The position numbers and the translations under genes are program-made. This document shows, one piece after another, positions 54,371-63,172 of a stretch of 64,000 nucleotides of DNA. The notes beneath the pieces were generated by a model. That model worked only from the letters and a program-made list of their open reading frames with translations. It made no database searches and was not told where the DNA came from. Origin of the DNA: Amycolatopsis acidicola (GTDB lineage Bacteria > Actinomycetota > Actinomycetes > Mycobacteriales > Pseudonocardiaceae); NCBI RefSeq assembly GCF_007713735.2, contig NZ_VMNW02000003.1, forward strand, positions 62,001 through 126,000, written 5' to 3'. The first letter of the stretch is position 1, and each line of letters starts with the position of its first letter.

Positions 54371-54919
54371 ATGACTCTGGCCTTTCTTCCGCTGATAGCA
54401 CTCGCCTTCGGGCTCAGTCTCGACAATTTCCGGTCCTCGATCGCCATCGGCACCATCCCGTTCGGGTGGCGCCGCGCCGTGCAGGTGTCGCTGGTGTTCG
54501 GCCTGTGGGACGCGGTGGGGCCGCTGCTGGGCGGGTTTCTCGGGCACTACCTCGGCGAGTTCCTCGGTGACACCGCGGAGTACATCGGCGCGGCCGCGCT
54601 GGGGTTGTACGGCGCGTACTTCATCATCAGCGCGATCCGGAACCCGGAGCCGGAGGACATGGACCATCCCTGGGTGACGCTGTTCGGGATGCCGCTTTCG
54701 CTGAGCGTGGACAATTTCATCGCCGGCGCCGGCCTGGGCATCGCGGGGTTCTCCGTCCTCGTCCCGATGCTGACCTTCGGTGCCATGACCGTGGTGATGT
54801 CGTTCGCGGGGTTGTACGTCGGACGGCTGGCCGCCAAGGCCGTCCGGATCCGGTCCGACCTGTTCAGCGGGATCTCCCTGCTGAGTGCCGCGATCCTGCT
54901 GCCACTGGTCTTCGGCTGA
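54371..54919 (+). CDS. MntP-like divalent metal exporter
   Basis: 182 aa, ATG at 54371. Six hydrophobic helices in two repeats, each with the acidic helix motif of the family: [15 protein letters not shown] (~residues 13-27) and [16 protein letters not shown] (~113-128), as in MntP/DUF204 (LSxDxF). MntP exports Mn2+. It ends 1 base before katG, so both are probably on one mRNA, linking metal export with peroxide defence. Transport of another metal cannot be excluded. Confidence 0.82.
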   Translation: MTLAFLPLIALAFGLSLDNFRSSIAIGTIPFGWRRAVQVSLVFGLWDAVGPLLGGFLGHYLGEFLGDTAEYIGAAALGLYGAYFIISAIRNPEPEDMDHPWVTLFGMPLSLSVDNFIAGAGLGIAGFSVLVPMLTFGAMTVVMSFAGLYVGRLAAKAVRIRSDLFSGISLLSAAILLPLVFG

Positions 54920-54920
54920 C

Positions 54921-57149
54921 ATGCCCGAGAATCCCGACACCCACGTCTACCGCACCTACGACAAGGTACTGGGGGAGGCGCCGCCTGCCCGGCGGCGGAA
55001 CACCGGCGCCCGGGCGAACGACTGGTGGCCGGACCGGGTCGAGCTGAAGGCGTTGCGCCGGCCCCGGGACGCGGGCAACCCGCTTGGCGAGGACTTCGAC
55101 TACGCCGAACAGTTCGCCTCGCTGGATCTCGACGAACTGGCGCGTGACGTCGACGAGGTGCTGATGACCTCGCAGGACTGGTGGCCCGCCGAATTCGGGC
55201 ACTACGGCCCGCTCGTGCTCCGGATGGCCTGGCACGCCGCGGGAACCTACCGCGTCAGTGACGGCCGGGGCGGCGCGGCTGCCGGAATGCAGCGCTTCGC
55301 CCCGGTGAACAGCTGGCCGGACAACCGCAATCTGGACAAGGCGCGGCGGTTGCTGTGGCCGGTGAAACAGAAGTACGGGCGCCGGATCTCGTGGGCGGAC
55401 CTGATGGTCTTCGCGGGCAACCGCGCACTGGAGTCCATGGGCTTCAAGACCTTCGGGTTCGGCGGCGGCCGCGTCGAAGTGTGGGAGCCCGACGAGACGT
55501 ACTGGGGCCCGGAACGCAAGTGGCTCGCCGAAGAGCGCTACAGCGGTCTGCGCGAGCTCGACGAGCCGCTGGCAGCCACCGAGATGGGCTTGATCTACGT
55601 CGATCCGCAGGGCCCCGCGACGAATCCCGATCCGGTGCTCGCCGCCCGCGACATCCGGGAGACCTTCAAACGGATGGGGCTGGGCGACGAGGAGACGGTG
55701 GCGCTCATCGCGGGCGGGCACACGTTCGGCAAGACGCACGGCCCGGCTGACCCGAATCTCGTCTGTGGCCCCGAACCCGAGGCCGCGCCGCTCACCGCGC
55801 AGGGCCTCGGCTGGGCGGGCGGGCACGGCCGCGGCGTCGCGGCGGACACGGTCACCAGCGGGCTGGAAGGCATGTGGACGCGCACGCCCGCCGAGTGGGA
55901 CCACACGTTCTTCGAGACGTTGTTCGCCTACAAATGGGATGTCGAGCTCAGCCCGGCCGGGCTGTGGCAGTGGATCCCGAGCGACGGCCAGGGCGAGGGC
56001 ACCGTGCCGGACCCCTTCGACCCGGACACGAAACACCATCCGGTCATGCTCACCACCGACCTCTCGTTGCAGGAGGACCCGGTCTACGAGTCGATCTCGC
56101 GGCGGTTCCTGGAGCATCCGGACGAGTTCGAGGACGCCTTCGCGCGCGCCTGGTTCAAGCTGACCCACCTCGACATGGGCCCGGTCCGGCGCTACCTGGG
56201 GCCGCTCGTCCCGGCCGAACCGCTGATCTGGCAGGACCCGGTGCCGGAGGTGGACCACGAACTGGTGGACGCCGACGACGTCGCCGCCCTCAAGCGCGAG
56301 GTGCTCGGATCCGGTTTGACGGTCGCGCAGCTCGTCTCCACGGCGTGGGCGTCGGCTTCGACCTACCGTGACAGCGACAAGCGCGGCGGGGCGAACGGGG
56401 CGCGGATCCGGCTCGAGCCGCAACGCCACTGGCCTGTCAACGATCCCGCGCGACTGGACGTCGTTTTGCCCGTGCTGCAAGGGATCCAGGAGAAGTTCAC
56501 CGCCTCCCGGCACGACGGCAAGCGGATCTCGATGGCCGATCTGATCGTGCTGGGCGGTTGCGCCGCCGTGGAGCAGGCCGCCGCCGCGGGCGGCCACGAG
56601 GTCGAAGTCCCGTTCCGGCCCGGGCGCACCGACGCGACCCGGGAATGGACCGACGTCGAGTCGTTCGGCGCGTTGCGGCCCACGGCGGACGGTTTCCGGA
56701 ACTACCTTGGCGACGGTCTCCCGATGCCCCCGGAGCACCTGCTGATCGACCGGGCGAACCTGCTCACGTTGAGCGCGCCCGAAATGACGGTGCTGCTCGG
56801 CGGGTTGCGGGTGCTGGGCGCGAATCACCGGAGTTCTCCGCTGGGTGTGCTGACGTCGGCGCCGGGGACGCTGACGAACGACTTCTTCGTCAACCTGCTG
56901 GACATGGGGACGGAGTGGGCGCCGAGACGGCACGGCCACGCCTGGACGGCGAGTTACGAGGGCCGCGCCAGGGACACCGGCGAGGTGAGGTGGACCGCGA
57001 GCCGGGTCGATCTCCTTTTCGGCTCGCATTCCGAATTGAGAGCGCTATCCGAGGTCTACGCCAGTGCGGACGCGGGCGGAAAGTTCGTCCGTGATTTCGT
57101 GGCGGCCTGGGTGAAGGTCATGGAACTCGACCGGTTCGACCTACGCTGA
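54921..57149 (+). CDS. katG: Catalase-peroxidase KatG
   Basis: 742 aa with the two-domain KatG layout. The distal site is [11 protein letters not shown] with His105 and Trp104. The Tyr of the Met-Tyr-Trp adduct is in [11 protein letters not shown] and the Met in TFKRMGLGD. The proximal heme His is in [11 protein letters not shown]. The C-terminal domain repeats the fold without heme ([29 protein letters not shown]). It removes H2O2 and oxidises phenols. Its place inside the C1 island suggests protection from peroxide made during alcohol oxidation and PQQ assembly. One base separates it from the MntP-like gene. Confidence 0.96.
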   Translation: MPENPDTHVYRTYDKVLGEAPPARRRNTGARANDWWPDRVELKALRRPRDAGNPLGEDFDYAEQFASLDLDELARDVDEVLMTSQDWWPAEFGHYGPLVLRMAWHAAGTYRVSDGRGGAAAGMQRFAPVNSWPDNRNLDKARRLLWPVKQKYGRRISWADLMVFAGNRALESMGFKTFGFGGGRVEVWEPDETYWGPERKWLAEERYSGLRELDEPLAATEMGLIYVDPQGPATNPDPVLAARDIRETFKRMGLGDEETVALIAGGHTFGKTHGPADPNLVCGPEPEAAPLTAQGLGWAGGHGRGVAADTVTSGLEGMWTRTPAEWDHTFFETLFAYKWDVELSPAGLWQWIPSDGQGEGTVPDPFDPDTKHHPVMLTTDLSLQEDPVYESISRRFLEHPDEFEDAFARAWFKLTHLDMGPVRRYLGPLVPAEPLIWQDPVPEVDHELVDADDVAALKREVLGSGLTVAQLVSTAWASASTYRDSDKRGGANGARIRLEPQRHWPVNDPARLDVVLPVLQGIQEKFTASRHDGKRISMADLIVLGGCAAVEQAAAAGGHEVEVPFRPGRTDATREWTDVESFGALRPTADGFRNYLGDGLPMPPEHLLIDRANLLTLSAPEMTVLLGGLRVLGANHRSSPLGVLTSAPGTLTNDFFVNLLDMGTEWAPRRHGHAWTASYEGRARDTGEVRWTASRVDLLFGSHSELRALSEVYASADAGGKFVRDFVAAWVKVMELDRFDLR

Positions 57150-57162
57150 AAAATCCGGTTGG

Positions 57163-57196
57163 AACGCCTTCGCGGAAAAGTCGCGTGAGGCGTTTT
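57163..57196 (+). terminator. Rho-independent terminator after katG
   Basis: AACGCCTTCGCG pairs with CGCGTGAGGCGTT (one small bulge), followed by a run of five T. It begins 14 bases after the katG stop. Confidence 0.75.
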
Positions 57197-57490
57197 TCTG
57201 CTGCGCTCATGAGATTTCCCCGGTGGCTCATCAGCCGTAGCGATGGGACCGAAAATCCAGTGTGGACACCAAAAGTACGCCTCGGATCTGCACGAACGGT
57301 ACCTGTTTCCGGGCGAACGGCGGCGTAGTGCCGGTCTCCGGCAAGGGATGTCGGAACGGTTTTCCCGGGGGTAGAGTTCGGACTCGTTACAGGCTCGACG
57401 GTGCATACCGGTTCTCAATCAGCACCTGTAACCACGAGTTTCGTGAAGCGGTCGAAATGCTGATTTCTGCTGACGAGGAGGTGAAGTCCG
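57197..57490. promoter_or_regulatory. Promoter region of the cupredoxin-quinoprotein operon
   Basis: About 290 bases without a gene. ACGGT occurs at 57296, 57356 and 57398, i.e. spaced 60 and 42 bases, and ACGGTGCATACCGGT (57398-57412) contains a short inverted repeat. These could be regulator sites for the LytTR proteins encoded downstream. No sure -10/-35 could be assigned. The ribosome site before the first gene is GAGGAGGTG. Confidence 0.4.
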
Positions 57491-57946
57491 ATGACGATTG
57501 CCCAGGAACGAGAAGATCTCCTGGCCGAGCTCGGCGGACAGAACAGGGCCACCATCGGTGCCGTGCTCGGGTCCGGCTCGATCGGGAAGGCGACCGAGCG
57601 TGCCGACGGCACGATGGAGGCGACCATCCGGATCCCGGAGGACGCGATGACGTGGGAGCCGGGGGTGCTGATCCTGCCGCACGCCGGGATTCTCGAGCTG
57701 ACGATCATCAACGACGACAAGAACACCCACGCTTGCCTGCTGCCCAGCAACGGCGACAAGCAGTTCATCGGCCTGCTGAACCACTCGAAGGGCACCGCGC
57801 GGCTCGAACTGGACGGCCCCGGCTGCTACTGGTACGGCTCGCCCGCCGGCAACGACGAGGGCCGCGGGCTGACCGCCGCCATCGTCGTGACCGGTGAGGT
57901 GCCGCCGGAAGCCAAGCTCGACCGACCCGCCCAGCCGCGGCCGTAG
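57491..57946 (+). CDS. Cupredoxin-fold protein upstream of the PQQ dehydrogenase
   Basis: 151 aa, ATG after GAGGAGGTGAAGTCCG. The C-terminal ~100 residues look like a plastocyanin/MSMEG-type cupredoxin: GVLILPHAGILELTIINDDKNTHACLLPSNGDKQ, then GPGCYWYGSPAGNDEGRGLTAAIVVTG. The first His ligand could be in NTHAC, but the late loop that should read Cys-Pro-x-x-Gly-His-x4-Met has Gly and Asn at the Cys and His places. Type 1 copper binding is therefore doubtful unless the nearby Cys (GPGC) is used. There is no signal peptide. It lies 16 bases before the quinoprotein gene, so it is probably its electron acceptor or a structural partner. Confidence 0.68.
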   Translation: MTIAQEREDLLAELGGQNRATIGAVLGSGSIGKATERADGTMEATIRIPEDAMTWEPGVLILPHAGILELTIINDDKNTHACLLPSNGDKQFIGLLNHSKGTARLELDGPGCYWYGSPAGNDEGRGLTAAIVVTGEVPPEAKLDRPAQPRP

Positions 57947-57962
57947 AAAGGCAGGAACCACC

Positions 57963-59645
57963 ATGACGATCGAATACGTCGACGCCGGCAAGGCGTTCGA
58001 CCACAGTCAGCTGTCCAACCTGCCGCACAGCGCGCCGGACGTGACGCGCGGCGTGGACTACGAGCGCATCCTCCGTGCGCGGAGCGAATCGGACAACTGG
58101 CTCACCTACTACGGCGACTACGACGGCAAGCGGCACAGCCTGCTCGACCAGATCAACGCCGGGAACGTCAAGGACCTCAAGGTCGCCTGGATCTTCCAGG
58201 CGAGCGCGAGCGGGCTGATCGCCTCCACGTCGACCTACGCGTTCGAGGCCTGCCCGCTGGTCGTCGACGGGGTCATGTTCGTCACCGGCTGGGACGGCTG
58301 GCTCTGGGCGCTCGACGCGAAGACCGGCGAGCAGCTGTGGCGCTACAAGCACGCCATCCCGATCGACGTCACGTTGTGCTGTGCCAACGTCAACCGCGGC
58401 TGCGCGGTGGCGAACGGCAAGGTCTACATGGTCACCCAGAACGCCCAGCTGGTCGCGCTCGACGCCACCAACGGCCGGAAGGTCTGGCAGAAGACCATCG
58501 GCGACGTGCGGGCGGGCGAAAGCGCCTCGATCGCCCCGCTGGTCGTGAAGGACACGCTCATCACCGGTTCCGCCGGCGGCGAGTACGGCGTCCGCGGGCA
58601 CATCGACTGCTGGGACCTGGAAACCGGCGAGCAGCGCTGGCGCACCTACACCGTGCCGAAGCCCGGCGAGCCCGGCTCGGAGACCTGGCCTGCCGACGGC
58701 GAGGCCTGGCAGCGCGGCGGCGCGAACCACTGGGTCACCGGCACGTTCGACCCGGAGCTGAACCTCTACTACGCGGGCACGGGTAACCCGGCGCCCGACT
58801 TCGACGGCGAGGTCCGTGAAGGGGACAACCTCTACACCGACAGCGTGGTCGCGGTGGACGTCGACACCGGCGAGATCAAGTGGCACTACCAGTTCACCCC
58901 GCACGACCTGTGGGACTACGACTCCACCATGGAGATGACGCTGTTCGAGCGGGACGGCAAGAAACTGCTGGCCCACTTCGACAAGAACGGCTACATGTTC
59001 GTGCTCGACCGCACCAACGGCGAGCTGCAGCACGTCACGCCGTTCGTCGACCGGATCGACTGGGGCGTCATCACCCGCGACGGCAAGGTGACCCCGCGGA
59101 AGTACCCGGACAAGGAGGGCGAGCCCTGCCACTTCTTCCCCGGCCCCGCCGGGGCGAAGGAATGGACGCACGCGTCGTACAACCCGGACCACGACCTGTT
59201 CTACGTCCCGGTCGCCGACGTGGGCGCCACCGCCACCCGGCGTCGCCGCGAGTTCAAGGAGGGCATGCCCTACTGGGGTGCCGCCGTCGAGGTCGACATC
59301 GACAACATGGCCGGGTCGGTCAGCGCGTTCGACTCGCACGGCGAGGAGAAGTGGCGGCACCGGCTCGACAATCTGCCGATGGCCGCTTCGACGCTGAGCA
59401 CGGCGGGGGATGTGGTATTCGCCGGCACACCCGCGGGCGAATTCCTGGCGCTCCACTCGCAAACGGGCGAGAAGCTCTGGAGCTTCCAGTGCGGCAGCGG
59501 GCACCACAGCAGCCCGAGCACCTTCACCGTCGACGGCAAGCAGTACGTCGCGGTGCCGGTGGGCTGGGGCGGCTGGCTCGAGGGCATCGTCCCCGGCATG
59601 TCCGGTCAGGGACACGGTGCTTCGCTGATCGTGTTCTCGCTGTGA
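57963..59645 (+). CDS. PQQ-dependent alcohol (methanol) dehydrogenase
   Basis: 560 aa, ATG after AAAGGCAGG. Eight-bladed quinoprotein propeller with tryptophan docking motifs (GWDGWLWALDAKTGEQLWRYK, STPAGEFLALHSQTGEKLWSFQ-like repeats). It has the vicinal disulfide Cys139-Cys140 (TLCCAN) that lies over PQQ. The catalytic Asp is Asp318 in HDLWDYD; Asp320, two residues later, is the position used by XoxF/PedH to bind lanthanides, although other quinoproteins also have it. No signal peptide is visible, unlike periplasmic MDHs. The metal, cell location and physiological alcohol are not proven. Nearby PQQ genes and hps point to methanol or another small alcohol. Confidence 0.87.
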   Translation: MTIEYVDAGKAFDHSQLSNLPHSAPDVTRGVDYERILRARSESDNWLTYYGDYDGKRHSLLDQINAGNVKDLKVAWIFQASASGLIASTSTYAFEACPLVVDGVMFVTGWDGWLWALDAKTGEQLWRYKHAIPIDVTLCCANVNRGCAVANGKVYMVTQNAQLVALDATNGRKVWQKTIGDVRAGESASIAPLVVKDTLITGSAGGEYGVRGHIDCWDLETGEQRWRTYTVPKPGEPGSETWPADGEAWQRGGANHWVTGTFDPELNLYYAGTGNPAPDFDGEVREGDNLYTDSVVAVDVDTGEIKWHYQFTPHDLWDYDSTMEMTLFERDGKKLLAHFDKNGYMFVLDRTNGELQHVTPFVDRIDWGVITRDGKVTPRKYPDKEGEPCHFFPGPAGAKEWTHASYNPDHDLFYVPVADVGATATRRRREFKEGMPYWGAAVEVDIDNMAGSVSAFDSHGEEKWRHRLDNLPMAASTLSTAGDVVFAGTPAGEFLALHSQTGEKLWSFQCGSGHHSSPSTFTVDGKQYVAVPVGWGGWLEGIVPGMSGQGHGASLIVFSL

Positions 59646-59670
59646 TGTCCTGACGGTTTCCCGTTTTCCG

Positions 59671-59714
59671 GACCGGTGACCGGGTCGTTCCCGCCGACGA
59701 CCCGGTCACCGGTC
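59671..59714. terminator. Long perfect hairpin after the PQQ dehydrogenase gene
   Basis: GACCGGTGACCGGGTCGT (59671-59688) pairs perfectly over 18 bases with 59697-59714, around the loop TCCCGCCG. There is no T run. It lies between the quinoprotein stop and the start of a small gene 25 bases later, so it may act as a partial terminator or mRNA stabiliser. Confidence 0.7.
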
Positions 59715-59739
59715 TGCCGCCGTTCGCGAAGGTGATCCG

Positions 59740-59946
59740 ATGAACGAGTCCTCGATTCCGGGCCAGGACAAGGAAAGCGCGGGCCTGCCGTGCCTGTACT
59801 GCGGGGAGCGATACGGGCCGGACGACGTCCGGCGGCACACCGAGCCGGTGGACTGCGGGCCCTGCATCACGTGCGTCGGCAAGCCCGCGTGTTTCGAATG
59901 CCGCCTCATGTACTGCGTCTGCGACGTGCACCGGTACCGGGGCTGA
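59740..59946 (+). CDS. Small Cys-rich protein downstream of the PQQ dehydrogenase
   Basis: 68 aa, ATG 6 bases after AAGGTGAT. Ten Cys in a dense pattern (PCLYCGERYG, DCGPCITCVGKPACFEC, MYCVCDVHRYRG) plus three His indicate a metal-binding knuckle or zinc-finger-like fold. There is no signal peptide. I do not recognise the family. The position behind the quinoprotein suggests a role with that enzyme, for example metal delivery or regulation. It is convergent with the GAF-LytTR gene, 10 bases between stops. Confidence 0.65.
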   Translation: MNESSIPGQDKESAGLPCLYCGERYGPDDVRRHTEPVDCGPCITCVGKPACFECRLMYCVCDVHRYRG

Positions 59947-59956
59947 AAAACGAGCG

Positions 59957-61351
59957 TCAGATCGCCAGTGCCCGGCGCACGGTGGGGGCGTTCCGCCGGG
60001 AAACCGGCACCATGGTCTGGTCCTGGTCGTCCATGACCAGCACCAGCTCGCCCTTGTACCGGCGCTCGACCTCGCGGATGCGGCTGAGGTTCACGACGTA
60101 CTGGCGGTGCACCCGGAGGAATCCGGCGTCGCTCAGGTCGGCTTCGAGCCGGTCCAGGCCGGGCAGCGCGGAGCGCAGCAGCCCTTGGTCGGTCGACAGC
60201 CACACGTCGTTGCCGTCCGACTGCGCGAAGGAGACTTCGGGGAGCCGCAACAGAACCATGCGGTTCTCGCGCGTCGCGACCATCCGGTGTGGTTGCGCGC
60301 GCAGCGAGACGTCGTCGTTCGCCCTGGGAAGTAGATCTCCTTCGGACACCCCGAACGAGACGACGTTGCCGACCAGATGACCGGACAGGAACACCGGCCG
60401 GAAGCTGATCGCCGTCGGTTCGTGGGTGAGCCGGGTGAAGATCTGCGTCGAACCGGCCCAGTCGTGGTTGCGCGACGCCTGTTCCGCCGCGTATTTGGCG
60501 GCCTGGATGAATTCCGGCAGTTCCGGTTTCCACCGCACCGCGGGATCGGGTGCCGGCGTGGAGCCCGGGATGCCGAGTAGCGCGCCCGCGGTGTCGTCGG
60601 CCAGCACGACCCGGCCGGCGCGATCGACGGCGGCGAGCGCCGCGCTCGAGCCCGACCGGACGTGGTTGAGCGCGGCGACCAGTTCGGCGCCGTCGTTCTT
60701 GGCGCGCTGGCGCAGGATGCGCTGGGTCAGCGTGGCGGCGTGGCCGAGCCAGTTCCCCGCGCTGGCGGGAAGATCGCTGCGCCAGCAGGAAATGTTGAGC
60801 ACCGCCACCGGCTTCCTGGTCACCACGTCCCGGACCGCGACACCCGCGCAGGTCCAGTCGTGGAAGGCCTGGCACCAGTGTTCGGCACCGCGGATGACCA
60901 CGGGGGTGTAGGTCGTCAGCGCGGTCCCCATGCCGTTCGTCCCGGTGGCGCCTTCCGACCAGCAGAACCACGGCGCCAGGTTGGCCTCGGCGGCGAGGGT
61001 GCGGGTGGCCTGGTCGCCCCATTCGGCCAGGACCCGCCCGGAGCCGTCGGCGATGGTCACGATGCCGCCGAGCGTGCCGACCTCGTGGGCCAGCGCAGCG
61101 GCGCGGAACCCGAGCTCGGCGAAGACGACGTCGTGCTCCAGGGCGTGGCCGACCTCCGCGACGGCCGCCGGGGCTTCGGTGAGGCCGGGGTCGACCCGGT
61201 ATTGGTCCCGGCACCGGTGCCAGGAAATCGCTATCTCCGGCCGCACGCCGCTGAGGTCGTCCTCGCCGCGGGCGAACCGTTCCCACGCCCTGAACACCGT
61301 CGTGTCGTCACGGTTGCGCGAACTCGGGTCGAGCCGGCGTACCTGTGCCAT
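59957..61351 (-). CDS. GAF-LytTR transcriptional regulator
   Basis: 464 aa, ATG at 61351. The N-terminal half resembles the sensor part of AcoR-type activators (VRPEIAISWHRCRDQYRVDP, then a GAF domain with EGATGTNGMGTAL and GAEHWCQAFHDWTCAGVAVRDV). Instead of an AAA+ and Fis domain it ends in a LytTR DNA-binding domain (~residues 365-464: VSFAQSDGNDVWLSTDQGLLRS, GFLRVHRQYVVNLSRIREVERR). AcoR-like GAF domains sense small metabolites. It is one of a divergent pair beside the PQQ dehydrogenase operon and is a candidate methanol/formaldehyde-responsive regulator. Confidence 0.83.
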   Translation of the reverse strand: MAQVRRLDPSSRNRDDTTVFRAWERFARGEDDLSGVRPEIAISWHRCRDQYRVDPGLTEAPAAVAEVGHALEHDVVFAELGFRAAALAHEVGTLGGIVTIADGSGRVLAEWGDQATRTLAAEANLAPWFCWSEGATGTNGMGTALTTYTPVVIRGAEHWCQAFHDWTCAGVAVRDVVTRKPVAVLNISCWRSDLPASAGNWLGHAATLTQRILRQRAKNDGAELVAALNHVRSGSSAALAAVDRAGRVVLADDTAGALLGIPGSTPAPDPAVRWKPELPEFIQAAKYAAEQASRNHDWAGSTQIFTRLTHEPTAISFRPVFLSGHLVGNVVSFGVSEGDLLPRANDDVSLRAQPHRMVATRENRMVLLRLPEVSFAQSDGNDVWLSTDQGLLRSALPGLDRLEADLSDAGFLRVHRQYVVNLSRIREVERRYKGELVLVMDDQDQTMVPVSRRNAPTVRRALAI

Positions 61352-61411
61352 GGGAGACCGCCTTTGGTCTATCGGGCCGGGCGCGGCGATTTGGCCTTGG
61401 GCGTCAAGCTA

Positions 61412-61427
61412 GGTTCGGGAACGAACC
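61412..61427. promoter_or_regulatory. Inverted repeat between the two GAF-LytTR genes
   Basis: GGTTCG-GGAA-CGAACC is a perfect inverted repeat with 6-base arms, 61 bases upstream of the leftward regulator gene. It lies in the 369-base divergent region (61352-61720), which otherwise shows no gene; the part near 61630-61670 is AT-richer and may hold the rightward promoter. Confidence 0.4.
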
Positions 61428-61720
61428 GGGGGCAAGCGGCTTGGGATGACCGTGCGTGAACCCCTTACGAACGGTCGCGCCGCGATGCCGGACGGCGGCC
61501 ATCCGCCCACCAGCGGTCGGTCCGGACGGACGCTTGCCCGTCGTTTGGCTCGGTGGCAAGGTTTTTCGGTGCTACCTGTCCGATCGGGTAGTTCTACGGC
61601 GATCTCGCGAAACGACATGCACCTGTCTTGAAAACTCTTGCTGCACCGAGTTACTTTGTCACTTCTGTGAGTGCCCGGCGGTCGGGGGAATTCCGCCGCA
61701 CCGGCGACAAGGAGGTCGCG

Positions 61721-63172
61721 ATGACTGGGAGAGTGCCGCCACTGGTGGTCGCACCGAGCAGGCCCAGCGGACGTGACCGCGTGCCCGACGGCTCTTTGGT
61801 GGCAACGTCATCGGCGAAGGAAGTGGCCCGCGCGTGGGAGAACTTCGCCGCGGGCGAAGACATCGAGACCGGCGTGCGGCCCGAGATCCTGGCTTCGTGG
61901 TACCGGTGCCGGGATCGCTACGAGGTCGACCGCACGCTCGATGTCGCGCCGGGGGCAGGCGGTGACGAGGCCCAGGGGATCGACAACGGGGTCATCTTCA
62001 CCGCGCTTGGCGGTCTCGGCGCGCTGGCGGGTCAGGCGGTCGAAAGCGACGGTGCGGTCGTCACCGTGACGGACGGGGACGGGCGCGTCCTCGGCTCCTG
62101 GGGCGACCCCAGCGCGCAGCGCCGCGCCGAACTGCACAACCTCGCGCCGTGGTCCTCGTGGTCGGAGGAGTGCACGGGCACGAACGGGATGGGCACGTCG
62201 CTGGAGGTGTCCGGCCCGGTGACCGTGACCGGGCCGGAACATTGGTGCGAAGCGTTCCACCAGTGGGCGTGCGCGGGTATTTCCATCCGCGACGTGGTGA
62301 CCGGCGCGCCGGTGGCGTCGATCAACATTTCGCGCTGGAACGCGTCGCTGTCGAAACTCGTGCCGCCGTGGCTGACGAAGGCGGTCGCGTGCGTGGAACA
62401 GGAGATCTACCGGCGCGCCATCTACGAAGCCGACAAGGTGATCGCCGAATTCACCAAGAAATCCGCGCAGGCGGGCGGTTCCTTCATGGCGATGGACCGC
62501 GGCGGCAACGTGATCGCCGCGAACGAAGCGGCCGTCGCGATGCTCGGGCTGGCCGGGGAAACACCCATCGTCGCGGGCGCGACCGAACCGGCGGAGCGCT
62601 GGACCCCGGACGTCACGGGGCTGCGCGATGTGGTGCGGTGGGCCATGGACCGCGCGAAGGGGACGACCGGGTGGAGCGGCTACGCGCATCTGCCGGTCTG
62701 TCCCGGCGAAGAGCCCACGCCACTGACCATGCGGTCCGTCGTCGACTCCAACCACGTGGTGGGCATGCTGTGCATGTTCGGCGTGCAGGAGGGCGAAGCC
62801 TACGAGGGCAACGCCGACGAGACGATCGGCCCGCTGCCCCGGTGCGTCATCGGGATGCGCAACGACCGGCTGGTGCTGCTGGCGCCTTCGGAAATCCGCT
62901 ACGCCGAGGCCGACCGGAACATCGTCTGGCTGATCACCGAACGGGGCCGGATCCAGGCCGCGACCCGCGGTCTGGAGAACGTCGAGCGATCGCTGACGTC
63001 ACACGGGTTCCGCCGGGTGCACCGGCGGTTCCTGGTCAACCTCCGCCGGGTGGCGGAAATCGAGCGGGGCATCAAGGGGGAACTGTTCCTGATCATGGAC
63101 TCCCGGGCGCACGAGTTCGTGCCCGTGTCCCGGCGGCACGCCACGGATCTGCGGCGCATGCTCGGGGTGTGA
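61721..63172 (+). CDS. GAF-LytTR transcriptional regulator, paralogue
   Basis: 483 aa from the ATG 6 bases after AAGGAGG; the frame is open further upstream but without a comparable site. Same architecture as the divergent neighbour: VRPEILASWYRCRDRYEVD, GAF domain with EECTGTNGMGTSLEV and GPEHWCEAFHQWACAGISIRDV, a PAS-like middle (SFMAMDRGGNVIAANEAAVAMLGL), and a C-terminal LytTR domain (SEIRYAEADRNIVWLITERGRI, GFRRVHRRFLVNLRRVAEIERG). The two proteins are clearly paralogous but well diverged. It is convergent with rpe, with abutting stops. Confidence 0.83.
   Translation: MTGRVPPLVVAPSRPSGRDRVPDGSLVATSSAKEVARAWENFAAGEDIETGVRPEILASWYRCRDRYEVDRTLDVAPGAGGDEAQGIDNGVIFTALGGLGALAGQAVESDGAVVTVTDGDGRVLGSWGDPSAQRRAELHNLAPWSSWSEECTGTNGMGTSLEVSGPVTVTGPEHWCEAFHQWACAGISIRDVVTGAPVASINISRWNASLSKLVPPWLTKAVACVEQEIYRRAIYEADKVIAEFTKKSAQAGGSFMAMDRGGNVIAANEAAVAMLGLAGETPIVAGATEPAERWTPDVTGLRDVVRWAMDRAKGTTGWSGYAHLPVCPGEEPTPLTMRSVVDSNHVVGMLCMFGVQEGEAYEGNADETIGPLPRCVIGMRNDRLVLLAPSEIRYAEADRNIVWLITERGRIQAATRGLENVERSLTSHGFRRVHRRFLVNLRRVAEIERGIKGELFLIMDSRAHEFVPVSRRHATDLRRMLGV

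Noticed and set aside
57963-59645. Firm assignment as a lanthanide XoxF methanol dehydrogenase.
   Set aside because: The WDYD motif also occurs in other quinoproteins, and there is no signal peptide or xoxG/xoxJ neighbour, so only a general call is safe.
59740-59946. The Cys-rich small protein ends in YRG like the PqqA peptide, suggesting a second modified peptide precursor.
   Set aside because: There is no Glu-x3-Tyr pair near the end and the Cys pattern suits metal binding; three shared residues are too few.
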